Shown here: piece after piece, positions 1 through 8,720 of the stretch | Layout: the number at the start of each line of letters is the position of its first letter | Position numbering within the stretch: the stretch's first letter is position 1 | DNA from: Draconibacterium orientale | Lineage (GTDB): Bacteria; Bacteroidota; Bacteroidia; Bacteroidales; Prolixibacteraceae | DNA length: 64,000 nt | Assembly (NCBI RefSeq): GCF_000626635.1 | Contig: NZ_CP007451.1 | Location: forward strand, 4,880,501 to 4,944,500 | Direction of reading: 5' to 3' | Notes under the pieces: model-generated | What the model was told of the DNA's origin: nothing | What the model saw: only the letters and a program-made list of their open reading frames with translations | The model's database searches: none | Translations under genes and position numbers: made by a program

Positions 1-58
1 ATGGTATTTGCTCACCGGTGAATTGGAAAAAGTATGTTAGCCTATTCTTTTACAGTTA

Positions 59-577
59 TTAATCCACAGGCATATAAATCATTATTTCGTCCGTATCCTC
101 GTAATCACCATCTTCGTTCCAGTCTGCCCGAATTTCAAGGTTGCCATTATTCATTGTGTATAATACGGTTTCCCAACTTAACGTTAAAGACCTATCAATG
201 TGAGGTTCGGTGGGTACGGTTTCCGAAATCAGCTCAAGCACTTCTTTTTCAATCGGGTCGTAATTGTACGTTTTCATACTGGTTACTTCAAATTGAAGTT
301 TGTTTCCGGTTTTTATCACTTCTCCTTCCCAAACATTATAAATATATTCGTTAGATGCAGAATAATAATCCAGAAAGCTTTCCGAGTAGGTCGAATTGTT
401 CAACTCTATTTCGTATCGCAGACTTGAATAACCTGTGTTCGTCGGAATATTGAAATAAATTTCCCAGATTCCGTTATAGTCAGCTTGCTCCTCATTATGG
501 TTCTTCTGGCACGCCGAAAGAAGCAAGGTAAACACGAAAGCTAAAATTACATTACTTAACTGTTCTTGGGTTTTCAT
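59..577 (-). CDS. predicted lipoprotein, unknown function
   Basis: The 172-residue product starts with a hydrophobic stretch ending in the lipobox LLSAC, so Cys23 should be lipidated and the protein anchored in the envelope. The mature part is hydrophilic and rich in Asp, Glu, Tyr and Asn. Near the C terminus, DWNEDGDYEDTDE resembles a calcium-binding acidic loop, but this is only a resemblance. I do not recognise a family. It lies downstream of the fucosidase on the same strand with a 72-bp gap, so co-transcription is possible. The ATG start gives a good signal peptide. Confidence 0.75.
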   Translation of the reverse strand: MKTQEQLSNVILAFVFTLLLSACQKNHNEEQADYNGIWEIYFNIPTNTGYSSLRYEIELNNSTYSESFLDYYSASNEYIYNVWEGEVIKTGNKLQFEVTSMKTYNYDPIEKEVLELISETVPTEPHIDRSLTLSWETVLYTMNNGNLEIRADWNEDGDYEDTDEIMIYMPVD

Positions 578-649
578 AAACTAAAGTTTAAAACTGTTTA
601 AATATATAAATTTTCGGTTGCTTCCAACTTCTTCAATAATCATTCAACA

Positions 650-1975
650 CTAATTACTCTCAATCACTTGTCCCTGCTCGCGGTAAAGATCAACTTTTCC
701 GTCCAACAGAACTGCAATTACTGTAACCTGTTCGTCCAATACCTTTTCCGGAACATCAATATAAACAATACCCGGAACAGCGCTCCAGTATTGCTTCATT
801 TTTACATCCCAGTTTAACTTGGTACCGTTACCGACCACCCACATCCGGTTAATCTTATTTTTAATTCCCTTCAGCACCAGCGAACCATTTGGTTTGTGTG
901 GCACAAATAAATAAAGAATATCCCCGGTTTTGTTCAGTGCAGTGGGGCCGTAATAATGTTCGTATGGAATTCCGGCCTGTGTTCCGTAAATGGCTTCAGC
1001 ATGTTTGTTGGTCCAGCGGCCCAGTTCTTTTAAAATTTCAACCTGTTCGTCAGAAATTGAGCCATCTGCTTTCGGGCCAATATCCAGCAGTAAATTTCCT
1101 CCTTTGTTGATACAATCAACCAGAATGCGAATTACCTGGTTAGGCGTTTTATAATTGTGGTCGTTATGCTGATATCCCCAGCTATCGTTCATGGTCATAC
1201 ACAACTCCCAATACGGAGCATCAGGCTGTGTTACCGGCAGTCCCTGCTCGGGTGTGGCATAATCGCCATAGCCCTGAATGCGGCTGTTTAGAATCACGTC
1301 TTTATTCCATTTCCGTAGCGACTCGCTCAACTCTTTTGCTTTCCATTTTTCTGCCGATTGCTCCCAGTCGCCGTCAAACCAATACAAATCGGGTTTAAAT
1401 TGTTTCGACAACTCTTCCAACTGGCACAAGTTAAAATCGACAAAATTGGCCCAGCGAAGCGAGTCATTTTCGTAACGTTTTATTTTACGGGTTTTATTCG
1501 GATAATCAGGATGCGACCAGTCGAGCAACGAGTAGTACAATCCAACTTTTAAATCGTTTTTACGAAGTTCTTTTACAAAAGGCGCCACCAAATCTTTACC
1601 GGCCGGTGTTTTGTCAACCACATTTAAATCGTTGCATTTGGTATCCCAAAGTGCCACTCCATCGTGGTGCTTCGAAGTTAGAACAGCGTATTTGGCACCA
1701 CTACCGGCAATCAATTCCGCCCACTCTTCCGGATTATATTTTTCGGCAGTAAATCCGGCCAGTTGATTCATGTAATCGTCATACGAAATGTAGTCGTTAA
1801 AAAACGACCAGCTTTCATCAATGCCGTTTACCGAATAAATGCCCCAGTGAATAAAAATGCCCAGTTTGGCATCGCCAAACCACTGCATCCGTTTCTGAGT
1901 TTCTTTACCGATTTCCTGAGCGTTTGCACCAAGTGACATAACGATTGCCACTACCAAAAATAAAATTTTTCGCAT
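650..1975 (-). CDS. alpha-L-fucosidase, GH29, secreted
   Basis: GH29 enzymes remove terminal alpha-L-fucose from glycans with retention of configuration. The 441-residue protein begins with a signal peptide ending near ANAQ at residue 20, so it works in the periplasm or outside the cell. Family motifs are visible in order: WFGDAKLGIFIHWGIYS at about 32-48, TSKHHDG at 100-106, and DLYWFDGDW at 196-204, with Asp201 at the usual nucleophile position. LDIGPKADG follows near residue 300. The length matches the catalytic domain plus a short C-terminal sandwich; no added carbohydrate-binding module is seen. No susCD pair is next to it, so its polysaccharide context is unclear. The sialate O-acetylesterase at 45 kb is another glycan-trimming enzyme in this window. 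Confidence 0.93.
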   Translation of the reverse strand: MRKILFLVVAIVMSLGANAQEIGKETQKRMQWFGDAKLGIFIHWGIYSVNGIDESWSFFNDYISYDDYMNQLAGFTAEKYNPEEWAELIAGSGAKYAVLTSKHHDGVALWDTKCNDLNVVDKTPAGKDLVAPFVKELRKNDLKVGLYYSLLDWSHPDYPNKTRKIKRYENDSLRWANFVDFNLCQLEELSKQFKPDLYWFDGDWEQSAEKWKAKELSESLRKWNKDVILNSRIQGYGDYATPEQGLPVTQPDAPYWELCMTMNDSWGYQHNDHNYKTPNQVIRILVDCINKGGNLLLDIGPKADGSISDEQVEILKELGRWTNKHAEAIYGTQAGIPYEHYYGPTALNKTGDILYLFVPHKPNGSLVLKGIKNKINRMWVVGNGTKLNWDVKMKQYWSAVPGIVYIDVPEKVLDEQVTVIAVLLDGKVDLYREQGQVIESN

Positions 1976-2038
1976 GAGATCTAATTCAATAGTTAGTTCT
2001 AATACAAACTTTATAAAATATTTTAAAAACAGAAATGA

Positions 2039-2305
2039 TTATTCGCAGGAATAGTGCATCTCAATTTCGTCCTCAACGTCCCAAACGCACTCAAGACCTT
2101 TCGGAAAGGTGACAAAATCACCTGCCCGCACTGTTGTTGCCTCAAACTCGGTTGTTATTACCGCTTCTCCCTCCAGAATATAACACAACTCCGTTTCCTC
2201 GTAATACCAGTCCATTTTTTCCTCCCCGAGTTTACGAACCGGCCATTCAAAAACTCCCTCTTCCTGTAATTCTTCTTCAGAATAGTTATCAACAGAAATT
2301 TTCAT
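2039..2305 (-). CDS. small cupin-domain protein
   Basis: The 88-residue protein is a single small cupin barrel resembling the cupin_3 (DUF861/EutQ-like) family. The core ELCYILEGEAVI, a following glycine turn (VRAGDFVTFPKG) and a final CVWDVEDEIEMHY strand are visible. Canonical metal-binding histidines are mostly absent; Glu, Cys and Tyr stand at those places, so metal binding cannot be assumed. No signal peptide is present, so it is cytoplasmic. It sits 63 bp upstream of the fucosidase gene on the same strand. Its substrate is unknown. Confidence 0.8.
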   Translation of the reverse strand: MKISVDNYSEEELQEEGVFEWPVRKLGEEKMDWYYEETELCYILEGEAVITTEFEATTVRAGDFVTFPKGLECVWDVEDEIEMHYSCE

Positions 2306-2383
2306 ATATCATAAAATTAATTCTAAAGTAAAATTATAATAAAAGTGGAAATAAAACACCATCAATTGTAATGGAAAATGCTG

Positions 2384-2794
2384 TCAACTATAAACGGTCA
2401 GCACGACACGTCTTGATCCGCCGTAATCGCGAAATTCGCAAAAATATATGCCCTGCCAGGTGCCTAAATTTAAGCGATGGCGGGTAATTGGTATGGTTAC
2501 TTCCGCACCAATAACCGACGATTTCAGGTGCCCAGGCATATCATCTGCTCCCTCGTAAGTATGCACATAAACCGGATCGTTCTCCGGAATCATTTTATTG
2601 ATAAAATTCTCAAAGTCAGTGCGCACAGTGGGGTCGGCATTTTCGTTCAAAGTAATTCCGGCCGATGTATGTTTAACCAAAATATGCAGCAATCCTTTCT
2701 CTGGCAAATCCGGTAATTGCTCTTCAATTAAACGGGTAATTAAATGGTATCCGCGCCGAAATGCGGGAAGCGTTATTTCTTTCTGCTCAATCAT
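2384..2794 (-). CDS. YjbQ family protein (UPF0047)
   Basis: The 136-residue protein matches the YjbQ/UPF0047 family over its full length. Motifs seen are HTSAGITLNENADP near residues 43-56, HTYEGADDMPGHLKSS near 78-93, and LGTWQGIYFCEFRD towards the C terminus, with conserved His and Glu residues that line the family's metal site. Members have weak thiamine-phosphate synthase activity in vitro, so the automatic name 'secondary thiamine-phosphate synthase' is common, but the true role is not settled. It is cytoplasmic. It lies 78 bp upstream of the cupin gene on the same strand; no thiamine gene is nearby. Confidence 0.9.
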   Translation of the reverse strand: MIEQKEITLPAFRRGYHLITRLIEEQLPDLPEKGLLHILVKHTSAGITLNENADPTVRTDFENFINKMIPENDPVYVHTYEGADDMPGHLKSSVIGAEVTIPITRHRLNLGTWQGIYFCEFRDYGGSRRVVLTVYS

Positions 2795-2980
2795 AATTTT
2801 GCATTCTGTTCAAAAGCTTAAAATTAAAAAGTATTTGTTTACCGCAGAAACAATACTGCCTTTTCAATGCTGAATAGTTAACGCTCGTCTGTAATTATCG
2901 GCGTTTTACCTTTTCTGGCGACAGAAAAACCGATGAAATAAGTAATTTCGTTATGTTTTTAACACAAATACAAGAAACGA

Positions 2981-3349
2981 ATGAAAATCTTAGGAAACTT
3001 AATTTGGTTACTATTCGGCGGTTTCGCCATTTTTTTGGAGTACATGTTGGCAGGCATCGCACTTTGTATAACAATTGTGGGAATCCCTTTTGGTATTCAA
3101 TCCTTTAAATTGGGCATACTCGCACTCTGGCCTTTCGGGCAAAAAATTGAATACATGAATTATGCTCCCGGCTGTCTTTCAACCATCATGAATATTCTCT
3201 GGTTATTCATCGGCGGAATCTGGATCATGCTAACCCACGTACTTTTTGGTCTTCTACTGGGTATCACAATTATCGGTATTCCGTGGGCAAAACAACACTT
3301 TAAAATGGCATCGTTGGCGCTTACACCTTTTGGCCGAAGAATTGTATAA
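2981..3349 (+). CDS. YccF family inner-membrane protein (DUF307)
   Basis: The 122-residue protein consists of two copies of one motif. Copy 1 (about 5-52) contains GGFAIFLEYMLAG, TIVGIPFGIQSFKL and ALWPFG; copy 2 (about 70-120) contains GGIWIMLTHVLFG, TIIGIPWAKQHFKM and ALTPFG. The duplicated GIP and PFG motifs are typical of YccF, a small inner-membrane protein of unknown function. Each copy has two hydrophobic spans. It stands alone, divergent from yjbQ, and is followed by a clear hairpin terminator at 3435. Confidence 0.92.
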   Translation: MKILGNLIWLLFGGFAIFLEYMLAGIALCITIVGIPFGIQSFKLGILALWPFGQKIEYMNYAPGCLSTIMNILWLFIGGIWIMLTHVLFGLLLGITIIGIPWAKQHFKMASLALTPFGRRIV

Positions 3350-3434
3350 TCCAGATTATTCCGATTAATACGTTTGGCATTCTCCAACAAAAATCAAACT
3401 TACCAGTTATATTAAAATAAGCGCTGTAGAAATC

Positions 3435-3458
3435 AATCCGGTATTGCCGGATTTTTTT
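3435..3458 (+). terminator. intrinsic terminator after yccF-family gene
   Basis: The arms AATCCGG and CCGGATT are separated by the loop TATTG, and a run of seven T residues covers the end of the second arm and beyond. It lies 86 bp after the stop codon of the YccF gene and 57 bp before the next start, which separates the two units. Confidence 0.8.
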
Positions 3459-3514
3459 CAACACATGACTTTTCGGACTAAAAAATTGGTAATTTTAGTT
3501 ATCAAAATCTGACT

Positions 3515-4285
3515 ATGGGAAAATTATCTATATACGGTAAAAAGCAACTGAATCCGGGCGAAAGTGCCTTAATCGACTACAGCAGTTTTACGCTGGGGAT
3601 TAAGCGCAACGAAGAAGGCTGGTACCTAAAATCGTTTGACGGAGTAAACGCCGGACAGGAGATTAATATCGACGAAATTGTTAACGGAACTTATTACCAC
3701 TCCGGGAAATCGAACAAACTGATACTGACTCCTGCACTGCCAGTAAAACCAATGGTTTTTAAAAGCAGCCGAATAATCATTTCACCCCGGCAACGTTTAA
3801 CTTTTTTTGTAAAGATCCCTCTTGTTCTTCAGGTGTACGCCAGTAAAAAACAAGATGAAAACCTGCTGACAGAATTTCCCTTGCACCAAATTTCGAACAC
3901 CTGGTTTGGAGAAACAGTAAATGGCGAACCAGCATTTGCGCTGGAATCAGATCACTACCTCGATTTAAAAACAATTGAAGCAGATGAGCGATTTGCCATT
4001 TGCCCCATAAGCATTTTCAACAACGACAATGCAGCTCTCGAGATCGAACGGCTTATTATTCGTGTAGATCAAATGCACTTGGTAAAGTTTAACGATCACC
4101 TTATTACCAGCCAGGTAAAACTCGAATACCGGGGAAAAGATTACCTGAGCTCAGTAAGTTATGGTTTCTCGAAAATTTTGCATGGCGAAAACCAGGAAAT
4201 AGTTGCCAAACCACGAAACCCCGAAGGCAAAAGCATGCTAAAAATTAACTTTCATTTTATTAAAAACATTTATCGCTCAGAATAA
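3515..4285 (+). CDS. DUF432-like protein coupled to MscS
   Basis: The 256-residue soluble protein has no signal peptide and no membrane span. It opens with a short beta-rich motif (YGKKQLNPGESALIDY) and continues as beta-rich sequence with paired hydrophobic strands. This resembles DUF432 proteins, which are often encoded next to mechanosensitive channels; the family call is from memory and moderate. Its TAA stop shares one base with the ATG of the MscS gene, so the two are almost certainly translated together. A role as cytosolic partner or modulator of the channel is an inference from this coupling. Confidence 0.6.
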   Translation: MGKLSIYGKKQLNPGESALIDYSSFTLGIKRNEEGWYLKSFDGVNAGQEINIDEIVNGTYYHSGKSNKLILTPALPVKPMVFKSSRIIISPRQRLTFFVKIPLVLQVYASKKQDENLLTEFPLHQISNTWFGETVNGEPAFALESDHYLDLKTIEADERFAICPISIFNNDNAALEIERLIIRVDQMHLVKFNDHLITSQVKLEYRGKDYLSSVSYGFSKILHGENQEIVAKPRNPEGKSMLKINFHFIKNIYRSE

Positions 4286-5121
4286 TGGAATTTGACTTCT
4301 CGAAATATTTTAATGCTGAAAATCTGGAAAGATTGATGTGGGCACTGATCATTTTGGTGGTTGGTATTGCTGTTATTTACCTGGTGGCATTTATGGTAAA
4401 AAGGCTGCTGCCAAAATCCCTGTCGCAGCAACGAAAAATGATTATCCAACGCCTGGTGTACTACTCCGGTTTTCTGTTGCTGGCATTTATTGTTATTGCC
4501 CAGCTAAAGATTAACCTGGCCCCGTTTTTTGGTGCTGCAGGTGTTATCGGACTGGTTATAGGTGTAGCCTCGCAAACCAGTATTGGTAACATTGTTAGCG
4601 GATTTTTCCTGGTTGGCGAAAAGTCGTTCGAGATTGGCGATGTGATTAAAGTTGGCGATAAAGCAGGAGTTGTTTTTAGCATCGATCTGTTGTCGATTAA
4701 AATACGAACTTTTGATAACCAGCTTTTGCGAATTCCAAATCAGACCATTATTTCTACCGAGCTGATAAATGTTACGCGCTTCCCTATCCGACGCCTCGAT
4801 ATTATTGTTAGCGTGGCCTATAAAGAAGACCTGGCAAGAGTAAAAACCGTGCTGGAAGAAGTGGTAAAAGCCAATCCGCTAAGTTTAGACGAGCCTGAAC
4901 CACTGATTACGTTTAAAGCGTTTGGTGCCAGTGGCATCGATATTTTGGTGGGAATATGGTTCGAGAAGCAAAACTACCTGAAGGTAAAAAACTCTGTTTT
5001 CCAGGAAATAAAAGCCCGTTTTGATGCAGAAGGAATCGAAATTCCGTTCCCACACCTTACCTTGTACACGGGCGAAGCCACAAAGCCTTTTCCGGTTATA
5101 AATACAACAGCAGGCAAATAA
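4285..5121 (+). CDS. small-conductance mechanosensitive channel, MscS family
   Basis: The 278-residue protein is a minimal MscS channel that releases osmolytes on hypo-osmotic shock. Three N-terminal membrane spans are visible (about 17-38, 58-77, 84-112). The pore helix carries the alternating Gly/Ala pattern typical of TM3 (FFGAAGVIGLVIGVASQ), followed by the beta domain signature VSGFFLVGEKSFEIGDVIKVGD and RIPNQTI, then the C-terminal alpha/beta cage. The length is close to E. coli MscS (286). Its start overlaps the stop of the DUF432-like gene. It is convergent with the Crp/Fnr gene, with only 4 bp between the stops. Confidence 0.93.
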   Translation: MEFDFSKYFNAENLERLMWALIILVVGIAVIYLVAFMVKRLLPKSLSQQRKMIIQRLVYYSGFLLLAFIVIAQLKINLAPFFGAAGVIGLVIGVASQTSIGNIVSGFFLVGEKSFEIGDVIKVGDKAGVVFSIDLLSIKIRTFDNQLLRIPNQTIISTELINVTRFPIRRLDIIVSVAYKEDLARVKTVLEEVVKANPLSLDEPEPLITFKAFGASGIDILVGIWFEKQNYLKVKNSVFQEIKARFDAEGIEIPFPHLTLYTGEATKPFPVINTTAGK

Positions 5122-5125
5122 AGAT

Positions 5126-5692
5126 CTACAATTTATACAGAATCCGGGTTAATATGTTTCGGTGAATTCCAAGATACGATGCAATGTGCTGGCGCTGTAA
5201 TTTCTGTGCCAACTCAGGGTATTCTACAAAAAATTTGCGAATGCGTTGTTCAGCATTCAGCGACTGGAAAGAGTGTATCCGATCCATCGCCTGGATGTAA
5301 CTTTCTTCGGCAAGAATACGCACCGTACGTTCAAACTTATGGTTCTCATCGAGCAAAGCTTTAAACTCGTCCTTTTCGATAAAAATCAGGCGCGAATCTT
5401 CGTAGGCACGAATGGCCTCGGACGAATCTTTGCCCAGCACAAAACCACGATGATTACTTACAATAAAGTTGTTGGGAGGAAAGAAAAAGCGTGAAACCCA
5501 CTCGGTACCACTGTCGGACAGATAGGAAGCAAAAAGCAAACCATCGAGCAGAATGCCCAGTTTTTTATTCTTTTCGCCGTAGTCAATAAATAATTCGCCC
5601 TTTTTTAGCACCACCGGCTCGTTCTTCAAATCGAAAGTATCAATCAGGCTCAGGGTATGCTCAAATCGCGATATTATCTTTTGTCTATCCAT
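5126..5692 (-). CDS. Crp/Fnr-type transcriptional regulator
   Basis: The 188-residue protein has an N-terminal cyclic-nucleotide-binding beta roll (about 20-120, with LKKGELFIDYGEKNKKLGILLDG) and a compact C-terminal winged helix (RQHIASYLGIHRNILTRIL at about 168-186). No FNR-like cysteine cluster is present, and the phosphate-binding cassette for cAMP is not recognisable, so the effector is unknown. Short members like this are frequent in Bacteroidota. It follows the aminotransferase on the same strand, after the palindromic element at 5712-5785, so it is probably a separate unit. Its targets cannot be read from the sequence. Confidence 0.85.
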   Translation of the reverse strand: MDRQKIISRFEHTLSLIDTFDLKNEPVVLKKGELFIDYGEKNKKLGILLDGLLFASYLSDSGTEWVSRFFFPPNNFIVSNHRGFVLGKDSSEAIRAYEDSRLIFIEKDEFKALLDENHKFERTVRILAEESYIQAMDRIHSFQSLNAEQRIRKFFVEYPELAQKLQRQHIASYLGIHRNILTRILYKL

Positions 5693-5711
5693 TTCGCTCT
5701 AATCTTCATCC

Positions 5712-5785
5712 GTCATTTCGAAGAGAAACGGAGAGAAATCTATTTCAAAACAGATTTCTCTCTCGCTTCCCGCGTTCCGAATGAC
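5712..5785. repeat. palindromic intergenic element
   Basis: The outer ends GTCATTTCG and CGAATGAC form an imperfect inverted repeat. Inside it, GAGAGAAATCT at 5731-5741 pairs perfectly with AGATTTCTCTC at 5752-5762 around a 10-nt loop. The shape and wording resemble dispersed palindromes common in Bacteroidota genomes. It fills the gap between the aminotransferase and Crp/Fnr genes and could fold in RNA from either strand. It lacks a T-run on the minus strand, so it is not a standard terminator. Confidence 0.65.
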
Positions 5786-5791
5786 AAAAGT

Positions 5792-7105
5792 TTATTTTGA
5801 AAAATTCTCGTTAAACAATTTCAGGCGCTCTTCCAGATCGCCAAACTGATGGGGCAACACAAACGAAACACAAGCGCGAATACCTTCTTCGTCGCTACCG
5901 GTATTATCGAGTGCAATGGCACTAATTCCGTAGAAAAGTAAATTGGCAACCAGCTCGTTTCCTGTCATCCCCGGATAACCGATTGTGAAATAAAAACCGT
6001 CGGCAATGGGTACGCCCAAATCGTTTTCGTAAACCACCTTGAAACCATTTTCAAGGAACAGGCGTTTCATCTCTTTGGCACGTTCGCCATAGGCTTTTAC
6101 GCCATCCACAAAATTGAACTCGCCATCGTTGGCCGCTTTAAACATGGCCGCCAGTGCCCACTGTGCCGAATGGCTGGTACCCGACGAAAGCGAATACAAC
6201 AAACGCAGGGTAATGGTTGCGCCAAAGGTTGTTCCTTTAAAACGCTCCTGCAGGTCGGGATAATCGCGGCTAAACAATTTATCGGAAATGGCCATTATGC
6301 CAATGCGCTGACCGGCATAAGAAAATATTTTCGAACTGCTTATAAACAGCACATAATTATCGGTGTAATGAGCTACCGACGGCGGATATGGCGCTTCTCC
6401 CGGCTTCGAGAAATCGGTGCGGAAATCCATACCGAAATAAGCCAGGTCTTCCATTACAATCACATCGTATTTGTTGGCCAGCTCGCCAATAATCTGTAAT
6501 TCCTCATCGTTAAAGCAAATCCAGGCCGGGTTGTTTGGATTGGAATATACAATGGAATTAATGTTTCCTTTTGCAAGAAACGATTCCAGTTTTTCCTTCA
6601 ACTTTTCGCCGCGGTAATTAAATACATCAAAAGTTTCGTATTTCTGGCCCAGCACCATCATTTGTTGTTTCTGCACCGGAAATCCGGGATCGATAAACAA
6701 AACGGTATCTTTCTTTTTATCGCAGTTTCCGGCCGCCATAAACGCAGCGTAAGTTCCCTGCATCGATCCGGTAGTTGGAATACAGCCTGCGGGTGCCACA
6801 TCTACATTCAAAAAGTTTTTAATGAATTTCGACGATTCTTCCTTCAGTGGTTTTATTCCGTCAACCATTGGATAAATGGCCGATACACCACGATCGAGTG
6901 CCTCTTTTTCGGCTTCAACACCAACTTTTGCCGGTGGCAAACCGGGCACACCCATTTCCATGCGCACGTATTTAAAATCGCTGGCTTCTTCCACCAGGTT
7001 TACCAGGGCAACAATTTCGCGAATGGATGCTTTGCCAATATTGGGGATGCGCAATTGCGCTATCTTTTCTTCAACAAGTTTTTTGTTGAGAGGTGAATTG
7101 TTCAT
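5792..7105 (-). CDS. PLP-dependent aminotransferase, class I/II
   Basis: The 437-residue protein has the fold-type I aminotransferase pattern: the substrate motif SNPNNPAW at 188-195, the Asp of VMEDLAYFGMDF at about 218-229, and SSSKIFSYAGQRIG with the PLP lysine at Lys259. An Arg near the end (RACVSFVLPH) is placed like the carboxylate-binding Arg. The position behind prephenate dehydratase and flavodoxin suggests an aromatic amino acid step, for example phenylpyruvate to phenylalanine. The substrate cannot be proven from sequence. It is cytoplasmic. The 156-bp gap to the flavodoxin gene holds a short repeat-like stretch, so co-transcription is likely but not certain. Confidence 0.85.
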   Translation of the reverse strand: MNNSPLNKKLVEEKIAQLRIPNIGKASIREIVALVNLVEEASDFKYVRMEMGVPGLPPAKVGVEAEKEALDRGVSAIYPMVDGIKPLKEESSKFIKNFLNVDVAPAGCIPTTGSMQGTYAAFMAAGNCDKKKDTVLFIDPGFPVQKQQMMVLGQKYETFDVFNYRGEKLKEKLESFLAKGNINSIVYSNPNNPAWICFNDEELQIIGELANKYDVIVMEDLAYFGMDFRTDFSKPGEAPYPPSVAHYTDNYVLFISSSKIFSYAGQRIGIMAISDKLFSRDYPDLQERFKGTTFGATITLRLLYSLSSGTSHSAQWALAAMFKAANDGEFNFVDGVKAYGERAKEMKRLFLENGFKVVYENDLGVPIADGFYFTIGYPGMTGNELVANLLFYGISAIALDNTGSDEEGIRACVSFVLPHQFGDLEERLKLFNENFSK

Positions 7106-7144
7106 ACTTTAAATTTCAAGGTTTCGAGTTCAGCGTTCAGCCTT

Positions 7145-7230
7145 TACCACAGAGCGCCGCAGAGAAATCACAGAGTTGCACAAAGCGAAAAGTCACAATC
7201 GCAGTTTTCAGGCTCAATGTCTCATCAACT
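7145..7230. repeat. member of the ACCACAGAG intergenic repeat family
   Basis: The stretch contains TACCACAGAGCGCCGCAGAG, then a GTTGCACAAAG variant and TCGCAGTTTTCAG. These words recur in the longer repeats at 8874-9085 and 9090-9255. It lies between the flavodoxin and aminotransferase genes and has no credible coding content. Confidence 0.5.
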
Positions 7231-7261
7231 CACAGTCCGCCAGTCTCTGTAATCAAGGTCT

Positions 7262-7786
7262 TTAGAATCCGAAATCAGGTTTAATTTGTTCCACCCAGGC
7301 AGTTACACGTTCGTCGGTCATCTCCGGCTCAAAATCTTCGTCGAGCGGTAGCCCGATAAATTTTCCGTCAACCACAGCGTCCGATTCTTCAAACTCATAA
7401 CCTTCGGTATCAACCGGACCAACTAGAACGGCATCGTTTTTCATCAGCTCTTTTCCCAGTAACCCGATATGGTCAACAAAAGCATGTGCATAGGTAACAT
7501 GATCGCCCAATCCAAAAACAGCTACTGTTTTATTGCTGTAGTCCACCTTTGAAATTTCTGGCAAGAATTTTCCCCAGTCGTTGCTTGAGAAACTCGAATC
7601 CCAGGTATCTTTTCCAACCGTTGAAAGACCAAAAATTATCTTATCGTATTTCTCCAGGTCGGCAGCCGAAGCATTTTTAACGGCTACCATCTCCACTTTA
7701 TCTTCGCCAATTAGTTCTTTTATTTTGTCTGCCACGCGGTTTACTGATCCACCTTCGGGACCGTAAAAAATTGCTATTTTACTCAT
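7262..7786 (-). CDS. flavodoxin, long-chain type
   Basis: The 174-residue length and the alternating strands and helices fit a long-chain flavodoxin, a small FMN electron carrier in the cytoplasm. The FMN phosphate loop is diverged: the N terminus reads IAIFYGPEGGSVNRVADKI rather than the classic T/S-rich loop. The downstream segments IIFGLSTVGKDTWDSSF and VAVFGLGDHVTYAHAFVD match the FMN isoalloxazine-binding loops. The C terminus has GLPLDEDFEPEMTDERV, as in flavodoxins. It is 17 bp downstream of prephenate dehydratase, so it is probably in the same operon. A redox partner is not evident nearby. Confidence 0.88.
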   Translation of the reverse strand: MSKIAIFYGPEGGSVNRVADKIKELIGEDKVEMVAVKNASAADLEKYDKIIFGLSTVGKDTWDSSFSSNDWGKFLPEISKVDYSNKTVAVFGLGDHVTYAHAFVDHIGLLGKELMKNDAVLVGPVDTEGYEFEESDAVVDGKFIGLPLDEDFEPEMTDERVTAWVEQIKPDFGF

Positions 7787-7803
7787 ATCGTATTGTTTTA
7801 GTT

Positions 7804-8634
7804 TTATTCATTATGCAGGTTTCCTTTTTGATATTCGCCTAAAATCGACAGGCTCGATGCACATTTCAGTACCTGGTGAATAGCGCGATCGTAGTTATCA
7901 GGTTTTTCCCATTCGATGTCAACATGGAACATGTATTCATTGGGCTTACCAATTTTTGGTACCGACTGAATTTTGGTGAGGTTGATTTCATTTTTGGCAA
8001 AGGTATTTAACACCGCTGCCAGGGATCCGTAAAAGTGCCCCACTTCAAAACACACCGATGCTTTGTTGCTTCCTTCGGTTGGGTTACCATGTTTCGACAG
8101 AACCCAAAAGCGGGTGTAGTTCTTCTTGTTGGTTTCAATTCCGGTATCCAGCACATTCAAACCATACAATTCGGCCGACCGCAGATTGGCTATCGACGCG
8201 GCATCTTTTAGGTTTTTATCCGATACTAATTTTGATGACGCTGCCGTATCGAGTTTTTCGTGTAACTGCGCATTCGGATAATTGTGTTCGATGTACTCCA
8301 TACACTGCCGCAAAGCAATGGGATGCGAGTGAATATCTTTAATATCTTCCGGTTTCACACCATCATTCACCAGCAAATTCATTTGAATATGAATGTAGAT
8401 TTCGCCAATAATACGCAAATGATAATCGCGAATCAACTGGTAATTGTTTAACAAACTACCGGCAATGGAATTTTCAATGGCCATAACCGCATAATCCACC
8501 TCGTCATTGTCAATCTTATCGCATACGGTAGTAAATGTCTTACATTCAACCACCTCAATATCTTCATCAAAATATCGTCGGGCCGCATCCTCGTGAAAAG
8601 AGCCGGCTATTCCTTGAATTGCTATCCGTTTCAT
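7804..8634 (-). CDS. pheA: prephenate dehydratase
   Basis: The enzyme converts prephenate to phenylpyruvate in phenylalanine synthesis. The 276-residue protein is a stand-alone dehydratase without chorismate mutase. The N-terminal catalytic region starts RIAIQGIAGSFHEDAA, has the ENSIAGS motif at 54-60, and carries the catalytic TRF motif at Thr174-Phe176. The C-terminal ACT domain (about 190-270) has FYGSLAAVLNTF; the usual ESRP phenylalanine-binding motif appears as IQSVPKIG, so feedback binding may differ. It heads a minus-strand group with flavodoxin and an aminotransferase. A -7 box TATATTTG lies about 86 bp upstream. Confidence 0.93.
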   Translation of the reverse strand: MKRIAIQGIAGSFHEDAARRYFDEDIEVVECKTFTTVCDKIDNDEVDYAVMAIENSIAGSLLNNYQLIRDYHLRIIGEIYIHIQMNLLVNDGVKPEDIKDIHSHPIALRQCMEYIEHNYPNAQLHEKLDTAASSKLVSDKNLKDAASIANLRSAELYGLNVLDTGIETNKKNYTRFWVLSKHGNPTEGSNKASVCFEVGHFYGSLAAVLNTFAKNEINLTKIQSVPKIGKPNEYMFHVDIEWEKPDNYDRAIHQVLKCASSLSILGEYQKGNLHNE

Positions 8635-8720
8635 TTTTATTAAAAGTGCTTATATTTTATGGAACAAGATGTAACTCGCCAATTTTCCGGACTCGTTTCA
8701 CCCATTACTTTTAAGCAGAC

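Noticed and set aside
1-58. Possible gene end at the window start
   Set aside because: Only very short frames occur before the lipoprotein stop codon; nothing can be assigned.
5179-5494. Plus-strand frames inside the Crp/Fnr gene
   Set aside because: They are antisense shadows of a gene with clear domain structure.
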